Assembly: GCA_965199055.1 (NCBI GenBank)
Contig: CBDAQR010000003.1
Coordinates: 1,798,001 to 1,862,000, forward strand
Reading direction: 5' to 3'
Origin: CBDAQR01 sp965199055
GTDB lineage: Bacteria > Pseudomonadota > Gammaproteobacteria > Pseudomonadales > Halieaceae
Length of the DNA stretch: 64,000 bases
In this document: one piece after another, positions 50,900 to 59,710 of the stretch
Layout of the letters: every line of letters starts with the position of its first letter
How positions within the stretch are numbered: the stretch's first letter is position 1
Program-made: the position numbers and the translations under genes
The notes under the pieces: model-generated
Told to the model about the DNA's origin: nothing
The model's input: only the letters and a program-made list of their open reading frames with translations
Databases searched by the model: none

Positions 50900-51907
50900 T
50901 TGAACACACAGCAGCAAGCGTCAGCAAACGCTACGAAGGCAAGCTACTCCATTATTGTGGTGGCCTACGATATGGCCCGCGAACTGCCCCGGACACTACA
51001 CTCATTATCCCGCGCCTATCAGCGAGATAGTGACGATATAGATTACGAGGTGTTGGTAGTCGACAACGGCTCCCCTGAGCCCGTGCGCGAATCACAACTG
51101 CGCGAATACGGCGACCAGTTCAAACTCATTCGCATCGAGGACGCCAGCCCGTCCCCGGGAGCCGCCATCAACGCCGCCGCCGAAAGCGCAGCCGGTGATC
51201 GAATTGCGATTATTATCGATGGCGCGCGCATGCTGAGCCCGGGCGTCATGTCCTGGGCGGATCATGCCTTCCGTCTGGACCCAGACTGCCTGGCGGCAGT
51301 TTTGGGCTTTCACCTCGGACCGGAACACCAGAGCGCATCTTCGCAGTATGGGTACAACCAGGCAGCAGAGGATAAGCTCCTGAAACGAATACGCTGGCCC
51401 GAGGATGGGTATCGACTCTTTGAGGTTGCAGCCCTGGCAGGCTCTTCGCGCGACGGTTGGCTGGGCCCCATCGCTGAAAGCAATTGCCTGTTCCTCCCAC
51501 GAACACTGTTCGAGACGCTGGGCGGCTTCGACACCCGGTTCAACTCACCTGGCGGCGGTCTTATCAACCTGGACTTCTATAAGCGTGCCTGTGAAGCCTG
51601 TGCAGGCAAGCTCGTTTACTTGGTCGGAGAAGGCTGCTTTCACCAAATACACGGCGGCGTCACTACCGGAGGATCGAAGCAGGAGGCCCAGCGTTATGTT
51701 GATTTCATGGATGAATACCGCGTCATTCACGGCGAGGAGTTTAAGGTGCCGCGTAATACCCCAGTGCTGCTAGGTTTCGCGACGCCAATGGCAAGCTGGC
51801 TCGCTGGGGAAGGCGCAATGAGCATGGCACGGAAGATTGAATTGGATAAGGGTCGGCATAGTCACATGCAAGCAGCAGGGCTCAACCCAGAGGCTGACCG
51901 TAGCTGA
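50900..51907 (+). CDS. Family 2 glycosyltransferase of the DGARM type (copy 3)
   Basis: A 335-residue paralogue of the pair at 11893 and 12855. YSIIVVAYDM starts the fold, IIIDGARM (DGARM at 107-111) replaces DxD, and LGFHLGPEHQ, RWPEDGYRLF, ESNCLFLPRTLFETLGGFD and FHQIHGGVTTGG are the shared blocks. TTG start at 50900 with AGGGA 10 bases upstream; an ATG 5 bases earlier is out of frame. It is the last gene of the glycan island, 38 kb from copies 1 and 2. The 3' end overlaps the VOC gene by 26 bases, convergently. Confidence 0.88.
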   Translation: MNTQQQASANATKASYSIIVVAYDMARELPRTLHSLSRAYQRDSDDIDYEVLVVDNGSPEPVRESQLREYGDQFKLIRIEDASPSPGAAINAAAESAAGDRIAIIIDGARMLSPGVMSWADHAFRLDPDCLAAVLGFHLGPEHQSASSQYGYNQAAEDKLLKRIRWPEDGYRLFEVAALAGSSRDGWLGPIAESNCLFLPRTLFETLGGFDTRFNSPGGGLINLDFYKRACEACAGKLVYLVGEGCFHQIHGGVTTGGSKQEAQRYVDFMDEYRVIHGEEFKVPRNTPVLLGFATPMASWLAGEGAMSMARKIELDKGRHSHMQAAGLNPEADRS

Positions 51908-52271
51908 ACTCAACCTGATTGCCTGCAGGATCGAGAACGCCGCAGTAGTAACCCACGGGCCAGGGCTCCTCGCGCGGCGCCCACAACAGGCAACCATCGG
52001 CAGCAGCTCTCGCTGCGAGCGCGTCCACCTCGGCCTGAGAATTTACCGCGAAACCGAGGTGGGAATAGTCACCTTCAGCAGCCTCGTGATGGGGACCGTT
52101 GCTAATCAGGACCATGACGAATTCGTCTGCCTTAGCGGGGTACGCCAACCAGAGGACAGGTTTCTCCTTGACACCGTGTCGACGGACTTCGACCATACCG
52201 CAGTAATCCGCGTACCAGGCCGCACAGGTCTGGGCATCGGGTACGTGCAGAGCAATATGGGTGAGCTTCAT
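51882..52271 (-). CDS. VOC (glyoxalase/dioxygenase-fold) family protein
   Basis: A 129-residue single VOC domain: MKLTHIALHVPDAQTCAAWY at the start, EGDYSHLGFAVNSQAEVDALAARAA and GVLDPAGNQVEFSYG at the end, giving His5, His/His mid and the C-terminal Glu as likely metal ligands. Substrate unknown; glyoxalase-like lyases and isomerases share this fold. The ATG at 52271 and the Nramp ATG at 52270 are both part of one CATG on opposite strands; a longer start to 52340 would run into the Nramp gene and is less likely. Confidence 0.85.
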   Translation of the reverse strand: MKLTHIALHVPDAQTCAAWYADYCGMVEVRRHGVKEKPVLWLAYPAKADEFVMVLISNGPHHEAAEGDYSHLGFAVNSQAEVDALAARAAADGCLLWAPREEPWPVGYYCGVLDPAGNQVEFSYGQPLG

Positions 52272-53490
52272 GGCCAGTCCAGGTAACAAATTCGGTCCAG
52301 GTTTATTGGTTACCGCTGCCTTCATCGGCCCCGGAACCATTACTACCGCCAGTATAGCGGGTGCGACCTACGGTTACGCCCTGCTATGGGCACTGCTGTT
52401 TTCAGTATTCGCAACAATTACGCTACAGGAAATGACTGCACGCCTGGGCCTGGTTAGCCGCCAGGGACTTGCCGAGGCATTGCGAGAGACATTCGCCGGA
52501 ACTTGGCTGGGCAATCTGGCCATCATTTTAGTAGTCGCCGCTGTGGGGCTGGGCAACGCTGCGTACGAGGCCGGCAATATCACCGGTGCCGCACTGGGTT
52601 TGCAGAGCATCAGTGGGCATTCGGTATCGTTATGGTCGCTGACCGTCGGCGCACTGGCCGCCGGTTTGCTGGCATCGGGGCGCTACGCACTTATTGAGAA
52701 ACTTCTGATTGTCCTGGTTCTATTGATGAGCATGGTGTTTTTAGTGACCCTGCTCATGGTCGGACCCGGTTTATCCGCCATTGTGGGGGGGCTTCTGGTG
52801 CCAAGGATCCCCGAGGGCTCCCTGTTAACCGTCATCGCTCTAATCGGCACGACCGTGGTGCCCTATAACCTGTTTTTGCACTCAAGCGCGGTGCAAGAAA
52901 AATGGTCATCGAGCACGGATGTCAACGTCAGCCTGCAGCAGGCAAGATTAGACAACGGCGTATCGATAGGCCTGGGAGGGCTCATTACGCTGGCCGTGAT
53001 GAGTACATCTGCCGCGGCATTCTTTGGTGGCGATAGTGAATTCTCCGCAGCCAACATGGCGCAACAGCTCGAACCGCTGCTGGGCCCCGCCGCTAGTTAC
53101 TTCTTTGCTGCCGGATTGTTTTCCGCGGGGCTCAGTAGTGCCGTCACCGCCCCGCTGGCGGCCGCTTATGCCGTATGTGGCGTGATGGGCTGGTCCAGGG
53201 CATTGGATGGAAAAGCCTTTCGACTGGTGTGGGCTACGGTGCTGATCAGCGGTACATTTTTCGCGGTAATAGGAACCAAGCCCCTCGCTGCTATTCTATT
53301 CGCGCAGGCTGCCAATGGCTTTCTACTTCCCATTTGCGCGATCTTCCTACTGGTCATCATGAATCGACGCAGCGTGCTTGGAGACTATATCAATCGACCC
53401 TGGATTAATGTGCTGGGCGCCACTGTCGTGCTCATAACGATTGGGCTGGGTGCGCTCAAGGTCGTCTCGGTCTTCGGACTGCTGAGTTAG
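52270..53490 (+). CDS. Nramp-like divalent metal transporter, divergent
   Basis: A 406-residue protein with about eleven membrane helices and the Nramp (LeuT) fold pattern. In helix 1 the usual DPGN is replaced by GPGT (residues 20-23, FIGPGTITT), and in helix 6 the usual MPH is replaced by VPYN (197-200). Because these residues coordinate Mn2+/Fe2+ in classical Nramps, substrate may differ (other divalent metals, or a non-metal). ATG 52270 is chosen; GTG 52261 would add 3 residues. The stop overlaps the stop of the convergent gamma-glutamyltransferase. Confidence 0.82.
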   Translation: MASPGNKFGPGLLVTAAFIGPGTITTASIAGATYGYALLWALLFSVFATITLQEMTARLGLVSRQGLAEALRETFAGTWLGNLAIILVVAAVGLGNAAYEAGNITGAALGLQSISGHSVSLWSLTVGALAAGLLASGRYALIEKLLIVLVLLMSMVFLVTLLMVGPGLSAIVGGLLVPRIPEGSLLTVIALIGTTVVPYNLFLHSSAVQEKWSSSTDVNVSLQQARLDNGVSIGLGGLITLAVMSTSAAAFFGGDSEFSAANMAQQLEPLLGPAASYFFAAGLFSAGLSSAVTAPLAAAYAVCGVMGWSRALDGKAFRLVWATVLISGTFFAVIGTKPLAAILFAQAANGFLLPICAIFLLVIMNRRSVLGDYINRPWINVLGATVVLITIGLGALKVVSVFGLLS

Positions 53491-55277
53491 TAAGCCGCCA
53501 CCGTACCATCCTTGCGCATTTCCGTAGCCCCGACGTAGCCTGAATCGGTGCGAAGAATTGCCTGATAGCCGCCAAACATAATGCCGTCTGATTTCACCTC
53601 AACATTGTGACCCATTGCAGACAGTTTTCCACGCGTTGTCGCTGGAACACCAGGCTCTACATATAGCGTACCCAGCAGGTCTTTGTGCACCCCGGTCGGC
53701 TGCCTGCCACCATCGTGATTGAAACGCGCGACGTCGCCCGCCTCCTGGGGATTCATACCGTAGTCAATAATATTGACCAGCACCTGAACATGTCCCTGCG
53801 GTTGCATAGCACCCCCCATGAGTCCAAAACTCATAAAGGGCTCATCATCCTTCATAACAAACGCGGGAATAATCGTATGAAACGGCCTCTTGCCTGGCTC
53901 GTAGACATTGGGATGGCCGGGCTCAAGCGAGAACAACTCGCCGCGGTCCTGAAACATGAAACCCAGACCATCGGGCACCAGGCCGGAGCCCATACCGCGA
54001 TAATTTGACTGAATCAGAGACACCATCATGCCATTGCCGTCGGCTACCGTGAGATAGGTGGTGTCTCCGGGGCCCTCCAGCTTGGGTTCTCCGGGGCCAA
54101 AGGAGGATGCAGCACGAGCCGGATTAATCTCGGCAAAACGCTGCTTACCATAGGCTTCAGTCAGCAGTGCCTCCATCGGCAGACGCGCGAACTCGGGATC
54201 AGCATAAAAACGTGCGACATCCTCGAAAGCCAGGCGTTTGGCTTCAACCATGTAATGGAAAACCTCGGCAGAACTTCTTGGCCAACGAGAAAGCTCAACG
54301 TTCTTGAGAATACTCAGCATCTGCAGCGCGGCGTAACCCTGCCCATTCGGTGGCAACTCGTAAACGTCATACCCTCTATAATTGACGCTGGCGGGCGTGA
54401 CCCATTCACCGCGGTGAGTAGCAAAATCATCGCAGGTCATGGCCCCGCCGAGGCGCTGCAGGTAAGCGGCCATGGTCTTGGCCATTTCGCCCTTATAGAA
54501 AGCATCTCTACCCTGACTGCCAATGATCTCCAATGTGTTGGCAAGATCCGGGTTGCGGAACATCTCTCCCGTGCGCGGCGGCTTGCCAGACGCAAACCAA
54601 GTCGACTTCGCGTTCGCAAACTCCTCTTCAGTAAGAGGCGACTTGTTAAAACCCGCCAGATTTCTTTCGAAATAGTGTGCAATGACAGGAGAAATGGGAA
54701 AGCCTACACGCGCATAGTCCACAGTCGGCGCGAGTACCTGAGCCATGGACAATTTGCCGAACTGCTGATGCAATGCGAACCAGCCATCTATTGTACCCGG
54801 CACCGACACCGGGAGTTCTCCCCATGCTGGAATACCCACCAGCTCTGCCGGTATCAGACCGGCTGCCTTGCGCTCGGCAACTACCTGCTTGAGCTGCTCC
54901 AGGGTCCTGCCCGCCGGTGACCGTCCAGAGCCGTTGTATCCGTAAAGTTTCTTTGAGGAGGGGTCCCAGACAATGGCGAATAAATCCCCGCCTATGCCAT
55001 TGCCGGTAGGCTCCATCAGGCCCAGCGCTGCATTGGCTGCGATAGCAGCATCGACCGCGGACCCGCCCTGCTTGAGAACGTCAATAGCGACCTGGGAAGC
55101 CAGCGGATGCGCTGTCGCTGCCATTCCGCGCGCGCCGTAAACCGGGCTGCGTGAATAATCGGCGCCAACTGGTCGACCTCCTCCGCCCAGTTCTGGGGGC
55201 GAACCGGGTCCCTGCGCGCTCACATCGAGCGGGGCGAAAACAGCGAGCAGCAATAGCGCAGCGAAGGTGCGGAACAT
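53487..55277 (-). CDS. ggt: Gamma-glutamyltransferase
   Basis: The 596-residue precursor starts MFRTFAALLLLAVFAPLDVSA, a Sec signal peptide, so it is periplasmic. The autoproteolytic site is GDTTYLTVADGNG; the first Thr of TTYLTV (about residue 406) would become the N terminus of the small subunit and nucleophile. LIQSNYRGMGSGLV is the substrate-binding loop with GSG. It cleaves gamma-glutamyl bonds in glutathione and related compounds. I choose ATG 55277 because GGAG is 9 bases upstream; the frame is open 7 codons further. Not obviously linked to the Anbu genes next to it. Confidence 0.93.
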   Translation of the reverse strand: MFRTFAALLLLAVFAPLDVSAQGPGSPPELGGGGRPVGADYSRSPVYGARGMAATAHPLASQVAIDVLKQGGSAVDAAIAANAALGLMEPTGNGIGGDLFAIVWDPSSKKLYGYNGSGRSPAGRTLEQLKQVVAERKAAGLIPAELVGIPAWGELPVSVPGTIDGWFALHQQFGKLSMAQVLAPTVDYARVGFPISPVIAHYFERNLAGFNKSPLTEEEFANAKSTWFASGKPPRTGEMFRNPDLANTLEIIGSQGRDAFYKGEMAKTMAAYLQRLGGAMTCDDFATHRGEWVTPASVNYRGYDVYELPPNGQGYAALQMLSILKNVELSRWPRSSAEVFHYMVEAKRLAFEDVARFYADPEFARLPMEALLTEAYGKQRFAEINPARAASSFGPGEPKLEGPGDTTYLTVADGNGMMVSLIQSNYRGMGSGLVPDGLGFMFQDRGELFSLEPGHPNVYEPGKRPFHTIIPAFVMKDDEPFMSFGLMGGAMQPQGHVQVLVNIIDYGMNPQEAGDVARFNHDGGRQPTGVHKDLLGTLYVEPGVPATTRGKLSAMGHNVEVKSDGIMFGGYQAILRTDSGYVGATEMRKDGTVAAY

Positions 55278-55286
55278 GGCGTGAAA

Positions 55287-55290
55287 CTCC
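55287..55290 (-). promoter_or_regulatory. Ribosome binding site deciding the gamma-glutamyltransferase start
   Basis: GGAG on the minus strand, 9 bases before ATG 55277. It supports that start, which also gives an intact signal peptide, over a TTG at 55298. Confidence 0.55.
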
Positions 55291-55367
55291 GGAAACAAAA
55301 GACGTCAATTATAAGCAGGCCAAATTCAAATGTGCTAGATTCGATGTATCTAAAGACGGGGAATTTC

Positions 55368-56867
55368 ATGGCCACGGCAGGCATCAAATCACCGGCACCC
55401 TACCGGCGCGCAAAACCAGGTTTCGACTGGAGTGACTACGAACCGGGTGACTTCTACGACGAGATAATTAGCTCTCCCGGTAACGCCCGGGCAGCGTCTC
55501 GCGGTCTGGTCTCGTTCATCCGCAATATGACCCTGAAGACCCTCGCTTCTCGCCAGCAGGCCGCAGACCTCGCCATCCAGGAAATGGGCATCAGTTTCAC
55601 GGTATACAGCGACGGTGAAAACATTGACCGCTCCTGGCCCATGGACATCATTCCACGCATTATTCCCCTGCGAGAATGGCAGCAGTTGGAGAAGGGACTG
55701 ATTCAACGCCAGATCGCACTCAACAAGTTCATTCAGGACATCTATAACCGGCAACGCATTCTGAAGGACAAAGTGGTACCACGCGAGATTATCGAAAGTT
55801 CTCCCGACTTCCTTCAGCAGTGCATGGGCGCGAAACCCCGTCACGGCGTTTGGTCGCATATCTGCGGGTCTGATCTTGTGCGGGACAACGACGGCACCAT
55901 GTACGTACTGGAAGACAATTTGAGGGTCCCGTCAGGCGTCTCCTATATGTTGGAAAATCGCGCTGTGTCCAAGCGCGTGCTGCCCCAATTGTTCGAAAAG
56001 CACTTCATTCAGCCGGTCGACGACTACCCTTCGCAGTTGTTCGATATGCTGGGCTCCTTGTCACCCCGTTCGGCCGACAAGCCCGAGGTGGTTGTTCTGA
56101 CCCCCGGCATCTATAACTCCGCCTATTTCGAGCATGCCTACCTTGCCCAACGCATGGGCGCAGAGCTGGTGGAGGGCCCCGATCTGGTCGTTGGCAATGA
56201 TGACAAGGTCTATATGAAAACTATTCGCGGGCTGGAGCGCGTGGACGTGATCTATCGTCGCATCAACGATGATTTTCTCGATCCAGAAGCTTTCAAGCCC
56301 AACTCGATGCTGGGCACGCCCGGGCTGTTTCGCGCCTGGCGCAAGGGTAATGTTGGACTGGCCAATGCACCCGGTGCGGGCGTCGCCGATGACAAGGTGA
56401 TCTACACCTATGTACCGGACATCATTCGCTACTACCTGGATGAAGAGCCCATCATTCCCAATGTACCTTCGTTCCTGTGCGTGAATGACAAACACCGCAA
56501 GCATGTTCTCAAGAATCTTGCCTCGATGGTGGTCAAGCCCGCCAACGAATCGGGCGGCTACGGCATGCTTATCGGCCCTGCGGCCAGTAAGAAACAATTG
56601 GAGACCTTCCGCGGGTTGATTGAGAAAAATCCACGCAATTACATGGCCCAGCCGGCGTTGTCCTTATCAACGGCACCGACGCTGTGTGGCAACAGCATTG
56701 AACCTCGCCACCTCGACCTACGCCCCTTCATTCTGCAGGGCAAGGGTCATTACGTCACCGCGGGGGGTCTGACCCGCGTCGCTTTGCGCAAGGGCTCCTT
56801 GGTAGTCAATTCATCTCAGGGTGGCGGCAGCAAAGACACCTGGATTGTGGATACGGATTCGCACTGA
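55368..56867 (+). CDS. Circularly permuted ATP-grasp protein of the Anbu neighbourhood
   Basis: A 499-residue ATP-grasp-family protein (CP_ATPgrasp). WSHICGSDLVRDNDGTMYVLEDNLRVPSGVSYM is the distinctive block (key residues GSDL.R...G...VLEDN.R.PSG), and MVVKPANESGGYGMLIG is the nucleotide-binding glycine loop. Start at ATG 55368, preceded by ACGGGGAA. Its family usually occurs with alpha-E, Anbu and transglutaminase genes and is thought to form an amide-bond-making system for peptide tags. The next gene overlaps by one base (TGATG). Confidence 0.93.
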   Translation: MATAGIKSPAPYRRAKPGFDWSDYEPGDFYDEIISSPGNARAASRGLVSFIRNMTLKTLASRQQAADLAIQEMGISFTVYSDGENIDRSWPMDIIPRIIPLREWQQLEKGLIQRQIALNKFIQDIYNRQRILKDKVVPREIIESSPDFLQQCMGAKPRHGVWSHICGSDLVRDNDGTMYVLEDNLRVPSGVSYMLENRAVSKRVLPQLFEKHFIQPVDDYPSQLFDMLGSLSPRSADKPEVVVLTPGIYNSAYFEHAYLAQRMGAELVEGPDLVVGNDDKVYMKTIRGLERVDVIYRRINDDFLDPEAFKPNSMLGTPGLFRAWRKGNVGLANAPGAGVADDKVIYTYVPDIIRYYLDEEPIIPNVPSFLCVNDKHRKHVLKNLASMVVKPANESGGYGMLIGPAASKKQLETFRGLIEKNPRNYMAQPALSLSTAPTLCGNSIEPRHLDLRPFILQGKGHYVTAGGLTRVALRKGSLVVNSSQGGGSKDTWIVDTDSH

Positions 56868-57796
56868 TGTTATCCAGAACGGCACAAAGAGTATTTTGGT
56901 TGGCCCGCTATCTCGAGCGGACCGAGGACACGGCACGACTGATCCTGGTGCGCCATAACGCGATTCTCGACTTACCGAGGCCGATTCAGCCAGGCTGGGA
57001 ACTGCTGCTCGATGTACTGGGCGCTGCAGAGGGTTTTCGTAGCACACCAGGTGCAGCCAACGAAAAGAACATCATCAGCTACGTGTTTGGGGAGCGCACC
57101 AATCCCTCCTCGATTATCAGCTCATTGACTGCGGCTCGCGAAAACATGCGCACCACCCGCGAAGTACTTCCCAGCGAGGCCTGGGAGAGAGTCAACAGTC
57201 TTTACCTGAGCGTAGCGAGACGCTCCAGTCGCGGATTGCCGCGAGCGTCGCGCCACGGCACCCTCAATAATATTATTGAGTCCTGCCAGCAGATCAGTGG
57301 CATGCTCTCTGGCACCATGAATCACGACGCCGCCTACCAATTCGTAAGAATGGGGCGGTTCGTGGAGCGCGCCGATATGAGCACGCGAATCATCGACGTG
57401 GGCTCCGCCAATCTTGCAGCGGCAGGAGAAGAAGCCGCGCCCTACCAGAACGTACTTTGGATTAGCATGTTGCAATCGCTGAGCGCCTATCAGATGTACC
57501 GCCTCAGCATCGGCAGCAACGTCAAATCCGCTGATGTTCTGGATTTTCTTATGCGCAACCGGGAATTTCCGCGTGCCACTTCTTACTGTCTGGACGAGAT
57601 CGAAGCCAGCATGAAGCTGTTGCCACGCAGTAAGGACGCGCTTAAGGTCGTCGGATCGCTTAAGCGCAAACTTCGCCGAACCGACTGTAGCGCGCTGCAG
57701 GGGGAAAGCCTTCACCAGTTCCTCGACGATTTGCAGTTACGCATCCAGGCGGTTCAAACAGCAATCAACGATAGCTGGTTTACCCCAGGGCGCTAA
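56867..57796 (+). CDS. Alpha-E domain protein
   Basis: A 309-residue all-alpha protein with the family start MLSRTAQRVFWLARYLERTEDTARLI and ANEKNIISYVFG, SSIISSLTAARENMRTTRE and FVRMGRFVERADMSTRIID segments. Alpha-E proteins lie next to circularly permuted ATP-grasp genes and probably work with them. The start overlaps the ATP-grasp stop by one base. The metallopeptidase gene follows 2 bases later. Confidence 0.93.
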   Translation: MLSRTAQRVFWLARYLERTEDTARLILVRHNAILDLPRPIQPGWELLLDVLGAAEGFRSTPGAANEKNIISYVFGERTNPSSIISSLTAARENMRTTREVLPSEAWERVNSLYLSVARRSSRGLPRASRHGTLNNIIESCQQISGMLSGTMNHDAAYQFVRMGRFVERADMSTRIIDVGSANLAAAGEEAAPYQNVLWISMLQSLSAYQMYRLSIGSNVKSADVLDFLMRNREFPRATSYCLDEIEASMKLLPRSKDALKVVGSLKRKLRRTDCSALQGESLHQFLDDLQLRIQAVQTAINDSWFTPGR

Positions 57797-57798
57797 GC

Positions 57799-58812
57799 AT
57801 GCAACAGCTGTACTGCCGCTGCGGACAGCGGGTGTTCTGCGATAACACCCACTGTGGAAACTGCCGCCGAACGCTGGGATTCGACCCCTTTACCAATACC
57901 ATGTATTCGCTGGAAGCGGATGCCGGTGGCAGGTTAATGGATGAATCCGGCAACGCTTATCGGGTGTGCGGTAATCGAGAGCAGTACCAGGTCTGCAATG
58001 GTTTGGTGCCCTGGACAGCCGAAAACGAGGGCGAACTCTGCCCCAGCTGCAAGCTCAATAGAACCATTCCAAGCCTGCGTCGCAAACGCAACATATTGTT
58101 ATGGTCTCGCCTGGAGCGTGCCAAGCGACGCATGATTAGTGGCCTGACAACACTGGGGCTGGACCTGAGGGCCACTACCAGCCGGGGTGAAGAAACCATG
58201 CGCTTCGATTTTATGGAAGATCGTCGAAGCCATCCCGACGTGATGGAGACTTTTGTCAGCACGGGGCATAAGGATGGTGTTATCACCATAAACCTGTTGG
58301 AAGCCGATGATGTGCAACGCGTAAAACAGCGTCAGCTCATGGGGGAGCGCTACCGCACGGTACTGGGACACTTTCGGCACGAGGCCGGACACTTTTTCTA
58401 CTCCCGCCTGGTTCGCGACCCGGGCGCCTTCACAGCGCTATTCGGCGACCCCAACAGCGACTACGACGAGGCCATTTCACAGTACTATGACGACGGCCCC
58501 CCCGATAATTGGGAATCGCAATGGATCAGCGCCTATGCCTGCAGCCACCCCCTCGAAGACTGGGCGGAGTGCTTCGCCCATTATCTACACATACGCGATA
58601 GCCTGGACACGGCCGCCAGCCTGGGCCAGGCGGAGGACTGCAACGACAAGCCCTTCGCTTACCAGTTGCGGGTGTGGACAGAGCTATCGATGGGGCTGAA
58701 TGAGATTAACCGCAGCCTTGGGGTTAGAGATCCCTATCCCTTTGTCATCGGGCCGGCTATCGCGGCAAAACTGGCGTTCGTCAGTGACTGCATAAGCGCA
58801 GCCGTCGACTAA
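57799..58812 (+). CDS. Putative zinc metallopeptidase with N-terminal zinc ribbons
   Basis: The 337-residue protein has an N-terminal Cys-rich part (C6, C8, C14, C19, C22 and again C57, C66, C81, C84), likely one or two zinc ribbons, then a zincin domain with HEAGH (194-198, preceded by FR) and EDWAECFAHYLH further on for the third ligand. It resembles the Peptidase_Mx/COG4307 group. Being third in the unit with ATP-grasp and alpha-E, and facing the Anbu gene (1-base gap, convergent), it may hydrolyse the peptides or tags made by that system. Confidence 0.87.
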   Translation: MQQLYCRCGQRVFCDNTHCGNCRRTLGFDPFTNTMYSLEADAGGRLMDESGNAYRVCGNREQYQVCNGLVPWTAENEGELCPSCKLNRTIPSLRRKRNILLWSRLERAKRRMISGLTTLGLDLRATTSRGEETMRFDFMEDRRSHPDVMETFVSTGHKDGVITINLLEADDVQRVKQRQLMGERYRTVLGHFRHEAGHFFYSRLVRDPGAFTALFGDPNSDYDEAISQYYDDGPPDNWESQWISAYACSHPLEDWAECFAHYLHIRDSLDTAASLGQAEDCNDKPFAYQLRVWTELSMGLNEINRSLGVRDPYPFVIGPAIAAKLAFVSDCISAAVD

Positions 58813-58813
58813 T

Positions 58814-59593
58814 TCAGTTCTTGGGCTCCTGCTCAAGAACGGCTTGCAGGGGCGGCGCCGACCGCTTCTCCCACTCGAAAAGGGGCAGATCGCCAAAGGC
58901 GGCCTGTATGGCCTCACTCCAGGCGCGCCGGATGGTGAGCAGATAGGAGTCTTCCTCTGCCAACTTGATATAGTGATCCGCCTCGAAGGTATCGGCCTCA
59001 TAGACCAACACCTCTACGGGCGGGCCTACCGTCGCATTCGCTCGCATGGTGGAATCTATAGACACCAGCGCGCAGCGCGCGGCGTCTTCGAGCGAGGTGT
59101 CTGGAGCAAGAATACGGTCGAGGATGGGCTTGCCGTATTTGCTCTCACCGATTTGCAAATACGGGGTTTCCTCGGAGTCAGAAATAAAGTTGCCCGCCGA
59201 GTAGATCATATAGATCGAAGGATCAGAGCCACGTATTTGTCCGCCGACGATAAAAGACGCGGCGGTGTTCACGTCGGCATCGCCCGTGGAATCCTTCGCT
59301 TGCTCCTGCTGTTCGCGACTCACTCTGGCCACGTAACGAGCTACCTCACCCATTTTCTCGCAGGTCAGCAGAGATTCCGCTTCTTCATCCTCGATATCCG
59401 CATCGAGCTGGGATATAACGGCCTGCGTGGTTGCCAGATTGCCGGCACTGAGCAGCACCAACATACGATCACTATTGAGATCGTAGGTGTGCATTTTGCT
59501 GTAGGTCGAAAGAATATCCGGACCGGCGTTAGTTCTGGAATCGGAGCAAAAGACCAGCCCTTCCTTGGTCGAAACGGCGACGCAATAGGTCAT
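58814..59593 (-). CDS. Anbu, proteasome-like peptidase
   Basis: A 259-residue Ntn-hydrolase. It begins MTYCVAVSTKEGLVFCSDSRTNAG; Thr2 would be the N-terminal nucleophile after Met removal, and SDSRT and LLSAGNLATTQAV are typical of Anbu (ancestral beta subunit) and HslV relatives. VNTAASFIVGGQIRGSDPSIYMIYSAGNFI is the following core block (key GGQI...Y..Y..GN). It forms ring-like or spiral oligomers and is linked genetically to the ATP-grasp/alpha-E/transglutaminase set, all found within 7 kb here. ATG start at 59593. Confidence 0.93.
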   Translation of the reverse strand: MTYCVAVSTKEGLVFCSDSRTNAGPDILSTYSKMHTYDLNSDRMLVLLSAGNLATTQAVISQLDADIEDEEAESLLTCEKMGEVARYVARVSREQQEQAKDSTGDADVNTAASFIVGGQIRGSDPSIYMIYSAGNFISDSEETPYLQIGESKYGKPILDRILAPDTSLEDAARCALVSIDSTMRANATVGPPVEVLVYEADTFEADHYIKLAEEDSYLLTIRRAWSEAIQAAFGDLPLFEWEKRSAPPLQAVLEQEPKN

Positions 59594-59698
59594 TGAGTAG
59601 CGTTATCCTGCTTATATTTCGGCCCAACTTAACAGCTTTTGCACTGATAAGGAATTCCAATCAGACTTGAAAAACATACCAGGATAGGCTCAGCGCCC

Positions 59699-59704
59699 GA
59701 GGAG
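59699..59704 (+). promoter_or_regulatory. Ribosome binding site of the MDR oxidoreductase gene
   Basis: GAGGAG is 6 bases before ATG 59711. The 117-base gap between the Anbu start and this gene holds the divergent control region; no convincing -35/-10 pair was found. Confidence 0.5.
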
Positions 59705-59710
59705 ACAAAA

